This document shows, piece by piece, positions 1-6,699 of a stretch of DNA of 7,535 bases. Position 1 is the stretch's first letter; every line of letters starts with the position of its first letter. The stretch spans positions 1 to 7,535 of the forward strand of contig QHPA01000141.1 of the NCBI GenBank assembly GCA_003218935.1, read 5' to 3'. Made by a program: the position numbers and the translations under genes. This DNA is from Verrucomicrobiota bacterium. Lineage in GTDB: Bacteria; Verrucomicrobiota; Verrucomicrobiia; Limisphaerales; AV2. Below the pieces are notes generated by a model. The model did not search any database, was not told where the DNA came from, and saw nothing but the letters and a program-made list of their open reading frames with translations.

Positions 1-1
1 A

Positions 2-841
2 GCGAGCGAGGGAGATCGATTGTTAGCCATCCGGTTGTTGGGCCGCGGACCGGCTTCGCAGACGGAAGATGTCTCGCGCCTGGGAGAGATTTTACGGCCG
101 CAATTTTCCGCGCCAGTGCAACAGGCGGCGCTGGACCGGCTGAAACAAATCAATAACCCTCAAGTCGGCGAGACACTGCTGACCGGCTGGAAGAATTACG
201 GCCCGTCCTTGCGCACCGAGGTTTTGAGCGCCTTGCTCAGCCGCCTCGAGTGGGTCCGCGACCTGCTGGGGGCGATTCAATCCGGGAGGATTGCCGCCGC
301 CGAGGTCAGCCCGGTTCATCAACAACGCCTGCTGCGGCACTCCGAGGAGAAGATTCGCAAGCAAGCAGGGAAACTTTTCGCGGCCAGGAACCCGGACCGC
401 CAGAAACTCATCGAAAATTACGCGGTGGTGAACCATTTGACGGGCAACGCGGAACGTGGCGCGGCGCTGTACCGCCAGAATTGCCTTGCGTGCCACCAGC
501 TGAAAGGAGAAGGGAACAGCGTCGGACCGGACCTGGGCACAGTTGCGGACAAGCCGGTGGAAACTTTGCTCGTCGCCATCCTCGACCCGAACCAGGCGTT
601 CGAGACCAAATACATCAATTACACCGCCGTCACCAAAAGCGGCCGCGAACTGAGCGGCATCATCGCAGCGGAAACGCCGAACAGCATCACGCTGCGGAAT
701 TCGGGCGGCGCAGACGAGGTCATTTTGCGCAGCGACCTCAAGGAACTGACCAGTTCGAAGCTCTCACTGATGCCGGAAGGTCTGGAAACCATTCTCAAGC
801 CGCAGGACATGACGGATTTGATTGCGTACATCAGAAAGTAA
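2..841 (+). CDS. PVC-type heme-binding (cytochrome c) domain protein, 5'-truncated
   Basis: The frame is open to the left edge (GCG AGC GAG GGA GAT CGA TTG...), so the TTG at 20 is not needed as a start and about 280 C-terminal residues are visible. The first ~135 residues are helical with no obvious motif, consistent with the HEAT-like region usually found before this module. The last ~135 residues form a cytochrome c module: GNAERGAALY, then the heme motif CLACH (482-496), GPDLG, an ILDPNQAFE segment, a beta-rich SGIIAAETPNSITLRN stretch, and SLMPEGL, whose Met (770-772) is the probable distal heme ligand. This order matches the 'putative heme-binding domain, Pirellula/Verrucomicrobium type' family (TIGR02603). 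Full-length relatives are large exported proteins, often with an N-terminal sugar-dehydrogenase-like propeller. That part, and any signal peptide, would lie outside the window. Substrate and electron partner cannot be read from here. Confidence 0.93.
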   Translation, partial: ASEGDRLLAIRLLGRGPASQTEDVSRLGEILRPQFSAPVQQAALDRLKQINNPQVGETLLTGWKNYGPSLRTEVLSALLSRLEWVRDLLGAIQSGRIAAAEVSPVHQQRLLRHSEEKIRKQAGKLFAARNPDRQKLIENYAVVNHLTGNAERGAALYRQNCLACHQLKGEGNSVGPDLGTVADKPVETLLVAILDPNQAFETKYINYTAVTKSGRELSGIIAAETPNSITLRNSGGADEVILRSDLKELTSSKLSLMPEGLETILKPQDMTDLIAYIRK

Positions 842-907
842 GCGCCGACTCACGTCGGCGGCTACGGTTCAGAGGTCCGCGGCTACAGGGCTGCCGGGCC
901 GCAAGAG
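842..907. repeat. REP-like hairpin in the convergent gap
   Basis: This 66-base gap separates two convergent genes. CGCCGAC (843-849) pairs perfectly with GTCGGCG (854-860) around a TCAC loop. The octamer GCGGCTAC follows at 858-865 and recurs at 879-886. The hairpin starts 2 bases after the cytochrome gene's stop and has no U-run, so it is not a canonical intrinsic terminator. It could still mark the transcript 3' end for one or both genes. GC-rich palindromes placed right after stop codons resemble dispersed REP-type elements. Only one copy is visible, so repeat status is inferred. Confidence 0.45.
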
Positions 908-1720
908 TCACTGGGCTGTCCACCCGCCGTCGATGATGAAGTCGGTGCCGGTAATGTAGCTCGCGTCCTCGGAACAGAGATAAACCGCCAATTGGCCGAC
1001 TTCCTCCGGTTTGCCCCAGCGCCCGAGCGGGATTTTGGAAATGAACTGCTGGTTCAGTTCCTGGTTCTGAAGGATCGGCGCGTTCAGTTCGGTGGCGAAC
1101 GGGCCGGGGCTGATCCCGTTGACGGTGATTTTTTCCGGGGCGAGTTCGAGGGCCAGAGCGCGGGTGAAGCCGAGCAGAGCGGTTTTGCTGGCGCAGTAGG
1201 CCGCGCGTCCAGCGAGGGCGACATGGCTCATGATCGAAGTCATGTTGATGATCCGACCGTACCCATTTCCTTTCATGCGCGGGAGGAAGGCCCGGCACAT
1301 GAGGAAGACGCTGGTGACGTTGGTGTCCATGACCTGGCGCCATTCATCGAGGGCAAAGTCGGTGACTGGTTTGCGGAGGTTGATGCCGGCGTTGTTGATG
1401 AGGATGTGTGGATTGCCAAATTTTTCGGTCACGCCTGTTTCCAATCGGCGCACTTGCTGTTCATCCGTGACGTCAGTCTGGAAAACGTCGGCGTCGGTCC
1501 CGAGTTGGCGGACAGCGACAGCGGTTGTTTTCAACTGTTCGAGGTTGCGCGAGACCAGAGCGAGTTTGGCGCCGGCTTCGGCCAGTGCGAGCGCCATCGC
1601 TCTGCCGAGTCCCTTGCTGGCGCCGGTGATGACGGCGACTTTCCCTTGTATTGTTTTGAACCGCTTCTCTGTTAGTAAGAGCGGGCGAGTGAGCCACCAA
1701 AAAAAATTTCGACTGGGCAT
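908..1720 (-). CDS. SDR-family NAD(P)-dependent oxidoreductase
   Basis: A classical short-chain dehydrogenase with a Rossmann fold. Numbered from the ATG at 1720 (270 aa): cofactor loop TGASKGLG at 32-39, NNAG at 109-112, active-site N134, S162, Y175 and K179 (YCASK), then the SPGP motif at 204-207 and the C-terminal IIDGGWTAQ. An arginine after the second strand (SRN, 57-59) hints at NADP(H). The overall pattern resembles gluconate 5-dehydrogenase/3-oxoacyl-ACP reductase-like SDRs, but the substrate cannot be assigned. The family core begins around residue 21 ([13 protein letters not shown]). No ATG, GTG or TTG lies in frame between residue 1 and that core, so the ATG at 1720 is the nearest standard start. 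It gives an odd hydrophobic leader and overlaps the divergent purN by 32 bases. A longer version from 1756 is less likely because it would cover more of purN. Confidence 0.93.
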   Translation of the reverse strand: MPSRNFFWWLTRPLLLTEKRFKTIQGKVAVITGASKGLGRAMALALAEAGAKLALVSRNLEQLKTTAVAVRQLGTDADVFQTDVTDEQQVRRLETGVTEKFGNPHILINNAGINLRKPVTDFALDEWRQVMDTNVTSVFLMCRAFLPRMKGNGYGRIINMTSIMSHVALAGRAAYCASKTALLGFTRALALELAPEKITVNGISPGPFATELNAPILQNQELNQQFISKIPLGRWGKPEEVGQLAVYLCSEDASYITGTDFIIDGGWTAQ

Positions 1721-2315
1721 TCTCGGTTCGGGCAAAGGCTCGAACCTGGCGGCCATTGCCGGGGCGTGTGAGGCCGGGCAGGTTCCCGCCGAAGTGGCGA
1801 TCGTGCTTAGCGACGTGGCCGACGCCGGAATTCTGGCGCGGGCGAAGGAGCGGGGGATTCACGCCCGATTCATCGCGCCGGGAAAGTTCCGCACGAAACT
1901 GGACGATGAGGCCGAGCGCGCCTACATCGCCGCGTTGCAACCGGCGCGGGTGGATTTGATCGCGCTGGCCGGGTTCATGCGGATTTTGAAAGGCGATTTT
2001 CTCCGCGCTTTTGCGCCGCGAGTGATCAACATTCATCCCGCGTTGCTGCCGTCGTTTCCGGGGCTGGAAGCGTGGAAGCAGGCGCTGGATTATGGCGTCA
2101 AGTTCACCGGTTGCACGGTCCATTTCGTGGACCAGGGCATCGACACAGGTCCGATCATTGCGCAGCAGATTGTGCAGGTGCTGGACGGCGATACCCCCGC
2201 CAGGCTGCACGAACGGATTCAGGAAGCGGAACAGGAACTTTACCCCAAGGTGATTGCGGCGCTGTTACGCGGAGAGATTTCCGTGCAAGGACGAAAGACA
2301 CTCTGGAAAAGGTGA
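1689..2315 (+). CDS. purN: Phosphoribosylglycinamide formyltransferase (GAR transformylase)
   Basis: PurN transfers a formyl group from 10-formyltetrahydrofolate to GAR in the third step of IMP synthesis, in the cytosol. From the GTG at 1689 the protein has 208 residues, close to the family's usual ~200. The N-terminal phosphate-binding loop [10 protein letters not shown] is at 11-20. The catalytic set is N114 and H116 in [17 protein letters not shown] and D152 in GIDTGP, matching the Asn/His/Asp triad of the E. coli enzyme. FMRIL at 96-100 precedes the folate-binding region. GTG 1689 is preferred because it puts the conserved strand at residue 8. An in-frame TTG at 1656 would add 11 residues inside the SDR coding region. 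The gene leads an operon: its TGA is 10 bases before the next small ORF. Its promoter must lie within the divergent SDR gene, and no convincing one was seen. Confidence 0.95.
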   Translation: MSHQKKFRLGILGSGKGSNLAAIAGACEAGQVPAEVAIVLSDVADAGILARAKERGIHARFIAPGKFRTKLDDEAERAYIAALQPARVDLIALAGFMRILKGDFLRAFAPRVINIHPALLPSFPGLEAWKQALDYGVKFTGCTVHFVDQGIDTGPIIAQQIVQVLDGDTPARLHERIQEAEQELYPKVIAALLRGEISVQGRKTLWKR

Positions 2316-2325
2316 CGTCAAGGAT

Positions 2326-2451
2326 TTGAAATCGAAAAAGAGAAAGTTGACCTTGCCCCGGCGGACCTGGGCAATCAATCCGGTCACCCGGGTGAAGAAA
2401 TCGGGGAAGGTGTATTCGCGCCGGCGCCCGAAACGGCATGAAGAAGAATAA
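2326..2451 (+). CDS. Small, highly basic protein of unknown function between purN and hisG
   Basis: A 41-codon frame starting at TTG, with AGGTGA (2310-2315, overlapping the purN stop) about ten bases upstream as a plausible ribosome-binding site. It ends 14 bases inside hisG, so translation of the two is probably coupled. The product has 16 Lys/Arg in 41 residues, a central core [20 protein letters not shown] (residues 13-32), and an acidic EEE tail after a basic cluster. The composition suggests contact with RNA or the ribosome, but no family is recognised with confidence. Support for a real gene: it fills the gap between two tightly spaced genes, has a placed ribosome-binding site, and carries an ordered aromatic/Pro core rather than random residues. 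Against: a non-ATG start and short length. The frame stays open upstream in the purN region, so the start is uncertain. Confidence 0.6.
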   Translation: MKSKKRKLTLPRRTWAINPVTRVKKSGKVYSRRRPKRHEEE

Positions 2452-3322
2452 ACCTGTTTTGAAACTCGGTTTGCCGAAAGGCAGCCTGGAGCGGGCCACC
2501 ATCGAAAAGATGGCGAAAGCCGGGTTTAATATTTCGGTGAGCGAACGTTCCTACGTCCCTTACGTGGACGATGAGGAGCTGGAGATCCGCTTGATCCGGG
2601 CGCAGGAGGTCAGCCGTTACGTCGAGCATGGCTATCTGGATTGCGGCATCACCGGCCACGATTGGATCCAGGAGAACGGTTCGGACGTGCACGAGGTTTG
2701 CGAATTGTTGTTCAGCAAAGCCACGCGACAACCGGCGCGCTGGGTCCTGGCCGTGCCGGAGAGTTCGCCGATAAAGTCGGTGAAGGACCTGGACGGCAAA
2801 CGCGTCGCAACCGAAGTGGTCAATCTGACAAAAAAATATCTGCGGGAGCATGGCGTGAGGGCCGATGTGGAATTCTCCTGGGGCGCGACCGAGGTGAAGG
2901 CGCACGAGCTTGTGGACGCGATTGTGGAAATCACCGAGACCGGTTCATCGCTTCGCGCGAACAAACTGCGTGTCATTGACACGCTGCTGGTTTCGACGCC
3001 GCGATTGATTGCGAATCATGCGTCGTGGAAAGATAAATGGAAACGGCGGAAAATCGAGACGCTGGCATTGTTATTGAAAGGCGCGCTGGAGGCGGAGGCG
3101 AAGGTGGGATTGAAGATGAACATCGCGGAAAGGAATCTGGCAAAGTTGTTGAAAAGTTTGCCCGCCCTGCGTAATCCAACCGTATCGAAGCTGAGCCAAC
3201 CGGGCTGGGTGGCGGTGGAGACGATCATTGACGAGCACATCGTCCGCGAGTTGATACCGCAACTCAAGTCGGCGGGCGCGGAGGGCATCATTGAGTATCC
3301 GCTGAACAAAGTCGTATATTAA
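2438..3322 (+). CDS. hisG: ATP phosphoribosyltransferase, long (HisG-L) form
   Basis: HisG joins ATP and PRPP to make phosphoribosyl-ATP, the committed and feedback-controlled step of histidine synthesis. Visible motifs: LGLPKGSL at 10-17, DCGITGHDW for the first catalytic lobe, and the PRPP loop [16 protein letters not shown] at 160-175. At 294 residues it has the length of the long form. The last ~75 residues (from about 218, after [20 protein letters not shown]) correspond to the ferredoxin-like regulatory domain that binds histidine, so no HisZ partner is required. The ATG at 2438 has no clear Shine-Dalgarno site and overlaps the preceding small ORF by 14 bases, which suggests re-initiation. 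No other his gene is in the window, so histidine genes are probably dispersed in this genome. The enzyme is expected to act as a hexamer in the cytosol. Confidence 0.97.
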   Translation: MKKNKPVLKLGLPKGSLERATIEKMAKAGFNISVSERSYVPYVDDEELEIRLIRAQEVSRYVEHGYLDCGITGHDWIQENGSDVHEVCELLFSKATRQPARWVLAVPESSPIKSVKDLDGKRVATEVVNLTKKYLREHGVRADVEFSWGATEVKAHELVDAIVEITETGSSLRANKLRVIDTLLVSTPRLIANHASWKDKWKRRKIETLALLLKGALEAEAKVGLKMNIAERNLAKLLKSLPALRNPTVSKLSQPGWVAVETIIDEHIVRELIPQLKSAGAEGIIEYPLNKVVY

Positions 3323-3338
3323 CCGAAACCAAAATGTT

Positions 3339-3440
3339 ATGGGTTCATTAAAGAAACGTCGGAAAGCCAAAATCAACAAACACAAACGGCGCAAGAAGCT
3401 GCGCCTGCATCGTCACAAGAAGCGTACCTGGCAGCAATAG
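3339..3440 (+). CDS. AURKAIP1/COX24-domain small basic protein (bS22/mS38-like)
   Basis: A 33-residue product beginning MGSLKKRRKAKINKHK, followed by RRKK, LRLHRHKKR and ending TWQQ. Seventeen of 33 residues are Lys/Arg. The MGS start followed by KKRRK, then a KxxK-H-K-R-R/K core, is the signature of the bacterial AURKAIP1/COX24 (DUF1713, PF08213) family. Mycobacterial bS22 belongs to it and mitochondrial mS38 carries a related C-terminal domain. By that homology it should be a small-subunit ribosomal protein lying in rRNA near the decoding region, though this is established only for relatives. It starts 16 bases after hisG, has no obvious Shine-Dalgarno site (the upstream bases are A-rich), and is followed by the operon terminator. 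An ATG at 3334 in another frame stops after five codons. The gene is short enough to be missed by usual length cut-offs. Confidence 0.85.
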   Translation: MGSLKKRRKAKINKHKRRKKLRLHRHKKRTWQQ

Positions 3441-3475
3441 TTGCCAGCGTAGAAAATAGTGTTAACAGTTTAATC

Positions 3476-3508
3476 AAAGCAGTCCCGCTCAGGCGGGACT
3501 GCGCTTTT
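3476..3508 (+). terminator. Rho-independent terminator of the purN-hisG operon
   Basis: GCAGTCCCGC (3479-3488) pairs perfectly with GCGGGACTGC (3493-3502) around a TCAG loop, giving a 10-bp GC-rich stem. CTTTT follows at 3504-3508. AAAGC (3476-3480) can alternatively pair with GCTTT (3503-3507), leaving a two-base bulge. It lies 38 bases after the COX24-like gene and only 24 bases before the ATG of the next gene. The U-run is short (four), so read-through is possible. Confidence 0.8.
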
Positions 3509-3532
3509 GTAACACCGGTGTTGTTTCAGCAA

Positions 3533-5248
3533 ATGAATCGTTCTCTCCACGGTTTAGCCGTTATCGCAATATGGGGCGGCGCATGGTTGTCCGGCTGCGC
3601 GAGCGGATCGCGCGCGGAAAAGAGCGCCGGACGGCCGGGCGAAAGCCTCGCCAAAGAAAGACGTTCAAAGCCAGGCGGTGAAACGAGTGAGGAATCGGCG
3701 GAGCGCCGCGTCAGCGCCATCGCGCATTTCGCCGCCGGTATCAGCGCCGAGTTGAACGACGACGACACTGTGGCGCTGGAGCACTATCTTAAATCCGCCG
3801 CCGCTGATCCGGGCCACGAGGCGCTGGTTTTGGAACTGGCCCGCCGCTTTCTACAGAACAAACAAGTTGACCAGGCGATTGACCTGCTGGCCAAAGCGAC
3901 TGGTTCGCCGCGCGCTTCGGGGAAGATGTTGGCCTGGCTGGGGCTGGCGTACGCCGAGGCGGGAAAAATGGACCTCGCCATCCAGGCCGATCAGGCTGCG
4001 ATAAAACAGTCTCCCGACCTGCTCATGGGTTACCGTAATTTGTCTGCGATTTACCAGCAAAGCCGTCAGCCCGGCGAGGCGCTCAAAGTACTGGACGACG
4101 CGAGCGGCCAGTCCTCCGGCGACCCCCAGTTCTGGATTGAACTGGGCGAGCTTTACGCCAGCTATAATCAGCTTCATCCGGAGGAAAGCCAGAGCCTCAA
4201 ACCGAAAGTGGTCGCCACGCTGGACCGCGCCGCGGCGCTGAAACCGGAAAATCTGCTGGTCATTCAAAGGCTGGCCGACGGCTACAAATCAGCGGGCGAA
4301 TTTGCCAGGGCCGAGGAATATTACCTGGAGTTGCTCGACCGTTTTCCCGCGTTGCCGGGCACGCGCGAGAAGCTGGCCGACATTTATCTCCGCACCGGGA
4401 AAAAAGACAAAGCGGCCGAACAACTCGCCGCGATTTCGCGCGACAACCCGCGCAACGATCAGGCCTATTATTATCTGGGCAACATCGCCTACCAGGAGAA
4501 GCGCTTTTCCGACGCCGCGGACTATTTCGAACAGGCGCTGACGCTCAAGCCGGAGTTCGAGCCGGTTTATTACCGGCTGGCCGAGTTGAAGATCAACCTG
4601 AACAAACCGCAGGAGGCGCTCGATCTGCTGGAGAAGGCCCGCGCGAGGTTCAAACAGAACTTCCTGATGGAGTTCCTGAGCGGCGCGGCGCACGCGGGCG
4701 CCAGGAATTACGGCGAGGCCGTCAGGCATTTCACGGAAGCAGAAGTGATTGCGAAGGCCGGCGAACCGGACAGCCTCACGTACTCCTTTTATTTTCAGTT
4801 CGGCTCGACGCTGGAACGCCACGGCGACCACGCGGAAGCCGAGAAGTATTTCCGCAAATGTCTTGAGCTGTCACCGAACTTCGCCGAAGCGATGAATTAC
4901 CTCGGTTACATGTGGGCCGATCGCGGGGAGAACCTCCACGAGGCGAAAAAACTGATCGAAAAGGCGGTGGAACTGGAGCCGAAGAATGCGGCGTACCTCG
5001 ACAGCCTGGGCTGGGTGCTCTTCAAGCTCAAGCAGCCGGGTGAGGCGCTCGAGTGGCTGCAAAAAGCCGTTCAACAATCCAAGGAACCCGACCCGACCTT
5101 GTACGAGCACCTGGGCGATATTTATGGCCAGTTGAAGGAATTCGACAAAGCGCGCGAGGCGTGGCGCAAGTCGATCGAGCTGGAACCAAACGATCGGGTC
5201 AACAAAAAGCTTGATGCCTTGCCCGCCGGAACCGCGCCTGCGAAGTGA
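3533..5248 (+). CDS. Large tetratricopeptide-repeat lipoprotein
   Basis: The 571-residue product starts at ATG 3533. That start gives a textbook lipoprotein signal: MNRSLH, a hydrophobic stretch to about residue 18, then lipobox LSGC with Cys22. A GTG at 3518 would add five residues before it. Ala-Ser after the Cys fits outer-membrane sorting by the usual rule, facing the periplasm. A charged, low-complexity linker (about 25-58) follows. From about 60 to 560 the protein is an almost unbroken TPR solenoid of roughly 14 units, with recurring patterns such as YYYLGNIAYQEKRFSDAADY, NYLGYMWADRGE and YLDSLGWVLFKLKQPGEALE. Such proteins are scaffolds for protein complexes; the partner cannot be read from sequence. 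No catalytic domain is visible. It has no strong Shine-Dalgarno site and ends where the DUF2203 gene begins. Confidence 0.93.
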   Translation: MNRSLHGLAVIAIWGGAWLSGCASGSRAEKSAGRPGESLAKERRSKPGGETSEESAERRVSAIAHFAAGISAELNDDDTVALEHYLKSAAADPGHEALVLELARRFLQNKQVDQAIDLLAKATGSPRASGKMLAWLGLAYAEAGKMDLAIQADQAAIKQSPDLLMGYRNLSAIYQQSRQPGEALKVLDDASGQSSGDPQFWIELGELYASYNQLHPEESQSLKPKVVATLDRAAALKPENLLVIQRLADGYKSAGEFARAEEYYLELLDRFPALPGTREKLADIYLRTGKKDKAAEQLAAISRDNPRNDQAYYYLGNIAYQEKRFSDAADYFEQALTLKPEFEPVYYRLAELKINLNKPQEALDLLEKARARFKQNFLMEFLSGAAHAGARNYGEAVRHFTEAEVIAKAGEPDSLTYSFYFQFGSTLERHGDHAEAEKYFRKCLELSPNFAEAMNYLGYMWADRGENLHEAKKLIEKAVELEPKNAAYLDSLGWVLFKLKQPGEALEWLQKAVQQSKEPDPTLYEHLGDIYGQLKEFDKAREAWRKSIELEPNDRVNKKLDALPAGTAPAK

Positions 5249-5250
5249 TC

Positions 5251-5634
5251 ATGGGTTATCTCTTCAAGAAGCATTATACCCGCGAAGAAGCGCGAGGGCT
5301 GCTGCCGTCCATCCGGCAGTGGTTGCAAAACCTTGCCGCGTTGCGCCAGCAGCTCAACCAGTACGACCAAAGGCTGGCCGCCCTCCTCTCCGCCGGCCAC
5401 GATGCCGGAGGCGAATCGGCCAACCAATGGGCCAAAACACTGGCCGACATCAAAAAGACCCTGAGCGAATTTCAGAGGCGGGAGATTCAAATCAAAGACC
5501 TCGACCGCGGCCTGGTCGATTTTCCCGCCATCCTTGGCGGCAAAGAGGTCTTTCTCTGCTGGGAACAGGACGAAGAGGACATCGAGTTCTGGCACGATTT
5601 GAAATCCGGCTACGCCGGACGCGAGCGGCTGTGA
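5251..5634 (+). CDS. DUF2203 family protein
   Basis: A 127-residue soluble protein with no signal peptide. The N-terminus YTREEARGLLPSIRQWLQ and the C-terminal signature IKDLDRGLVDFPAILGGKEV, then LCWEQDEEDIEFWHD and a closing GYAGRERL, are those of the DUF2203 family (PF09969). Between them a heptad-like helical stretch (about 20-80; LAALRQQLNQYDQRLAALL and ADIKKTLSEFQRRE) suggests a helical hairpin or coiled coil. The biochemical role of the family is unknown to me. ATG 5251 lies two bases after the TPR gene's TGA. A GTG at 5245 overlaps that stop as GTGA and would add two residues. Either start implies translational coupling with the TPR lipoprotein. One is exported and the other cytoplasmic, so shared expression does not imply direct contact. 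The 3' end meets the convergent cupredoxin gene after 24 bases. Confidence 0.9.
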   Translation: MGYLFKKHYTREEARGLLPSIRQWLQNLAALRQQLNQYDQRLAALLSAGHDAGGESANQWAKTLADIKKTLSEFQRREIQIKDLDRGLVDFPAILGGKEVFLCWEQDEEDIEFWHDLKSGYAGRERL

Positions 5635-5658
5635 ACCACCTACGCATCGGCCGCGCTG

Positions 5659-6699
5659 CTATGGGCTGTTCGGTGCGTGCAACGTGAAGTCCACCGTCTT
5701 CCTCTCACTCCCGGTCACGGTGATTTCTTGCGTTGCCGTCCCGGCCTTGGGATGAACCGCTTCGAGAACGTAGGTTCCCGGCGGCAAATCGGGCGGCAGC
5801 TTGAATGTGCCGTCCGCTCCCGTGACCGCAAAGAAGGGATGCTCGACAACGCCGACATAAGCGAACATCCACGGATGCACATCGCACTTGAAGCGGACAA
5901 AAATCTCCGGACTGGGAAAACTCCTTTCGTTGACGTGGCCATTCGACAGCTGGGCGAAGTTGAATTCATGGTTATCGCCCTGTTGCGGCGTCGCGTGCAC
6001 GTTGTGGAGCGTTGGATCGGAATTTCTAATTTGAAACTTCTGATTCACCATCAGGCCGATGACGTACGGCTCATACAAACAACCGATTTGGTCCAGCACC
6101 GGTTCCTGCGTGGGCGCCGCCCATTTTCCGTTCAAACCGCTCTTGACATAAACGAACACGTTGGCCAGGCCATCCTCCTTGTCCACGAGGTAATGCCGCG
6201 TGGTGATCGGAGTCTTGTGCAGCCTTCCACAGCGCGCGTCGCCCGTCATGTCAATGTCGATTTCCGGCGGAGGGGTTCCCGTCAAGGTGACTTTGCCGCT
6301 GATCTCGATGCGCGCGGCGGACAAAAGCGCTCCGCCCGCCTGGGCGAGCCCCGGCTCCGAGGCGGTGGCTGCGGTTTGCGGCTGCAAACCGGCTGTCTCG
6401 GAAGGCACGGCTTCTGGCGACGCATCCGTGCGCTGCCGGGAAAGCGAGCGTGCGGGCGGCCGGGAAATGGTCTTCAAACCCGGCGCATGCTTTTGATTCA
6501 GCGGCTCGCGCGGCGTGCGCATCATGGCCGCAGGCGGTTCAGAGACGCCATTGGTTTGAGCCCGCGAAGGCTCGTTGCGAACCGGGCCGATCGCATTGAA
6601 TAGAAGAAAAATCGCTCCGAGACAAACCAGGATGACAGGAACGACGACGACCAGGCGCGGCTTGTCGCCAGGTGAAGAGTTTTTGGTAAATGGACTCAT
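5659..6699 (-). CDS. Membrane-anchored cupredoxin-like / carboxypeptidase-regulatory-like protein
   Basis: From the ATG at 6699 the product has 346 residues. A charged N-terminus is followed by one membrane helix (about 16-38), then a long Pro/Ser/Ala/Thr-rich linker (about 40-128) and a globular periplasmic part. That part opens with a beta strand IEISGKVTLTG and ends in a carboxypeptidase-regulatory-like fold (VTGADGTFKLPPDLPPGTYVLEAVHP, written here in part: GTFKLPP, PPGTYVLEA). Between them lies a candidate mononuclear copper site: H232 and H235 (LHNVHATP), C272, H275 and M278 (KCDVHPWM, 5866-5886). Two further cysteines, C157 and C207, could form a disulfide. Similar proteins are common in PVC genomes, often labelled methylamine-utilization or cupredoxin-like; electron transfer or copper handling is inferred. 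An upstream start at 6852 is rejected because it overlaps the preceding gene and delays the anchor. No Shine-Dalgarno site is evident. Confidence 0.88.
   Translation of the reverse strand: MSPFTKNSSPGDKPRLVVVVPVILVCLGAIFLLFNAIGPVRNEPSRAQTNGVSEPPAAMMRTPREPLNQKHAPGLKTISRPPARSLSRQRTDASPEAVPSETAGLQPQTAATASEPGLAQAGGALLSAARIEISGKVTLTGTPPPEIDIDMTGDARCGRLHKTPITTRHYLVDKEDGLANVFVYVKSGLNGKWAAPTQEPVLDQIGCLYEPYVIGLMVNQKFQIRNSDPTLHNVHATPQQGDNHEFNFAQLSNGHVNERSFPSPEIFVRFKCDVHPWMFAYVGVVEHPFFAVTGADGTFKLPPDLPPGTYVLEAVHPKAGTATQEITVTGSERKTVDFTLHAPNSP

Noticed and set aside
250..936. Long open frame on the plus strand overlapping the cytochrome gene in another frame
   Set aside because: Its product is Arg/Gly/Pro-rich low-complexity sequence typical of a shifted frame of GC-rich coding DNA, and the overlapped frame has clear cytochrome c motifs.
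1646..1675. TTGTAT (1646-1651) with TGTTAG (1670-1675) as a purN promoter
   Set aside because: Weak -10 match with an 18-base spacer, inside the SDR coding region. Insufficient to call.
2384..2395. Perfect 12-base palindrome TCACCCGGGTGA before hisG
   Set aside because: It could be an operator, but it lies within the small ORF (codons for part of PVTRV), has no second copy nearby, and such short palindromes occur by chance in GC-rich DNA.
2384..2905. Antisense open frame opposite hisG
   Set aside because: No recognisable motif, and the sense strand encodes a complete HisG. Long antisense frames are expected in GC-rich genes.
3441..3468. TTGCCA (3441-3446) with TAACAG (3463-3468) as a promoter for the TPR gene
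   Set aside because: The -10 candidate matches only three of six consensus bases and the spacer is 16, so it is no better than chance.
3851..4831. Two antisense open frames opposite the TPR gene
   Set aside because: They are repetitive Leu/Arg/Val-rich sequence that mirrors the TPR repeats, with no domain or start signal.
5605..5619. Hairpin TCCGGC-TAC-GCCGGA near the end of the DUF2203 gene
   Set aside because: It lies within the conserved GYAGR codons and has no U-run, so it is explained by coding sequence.
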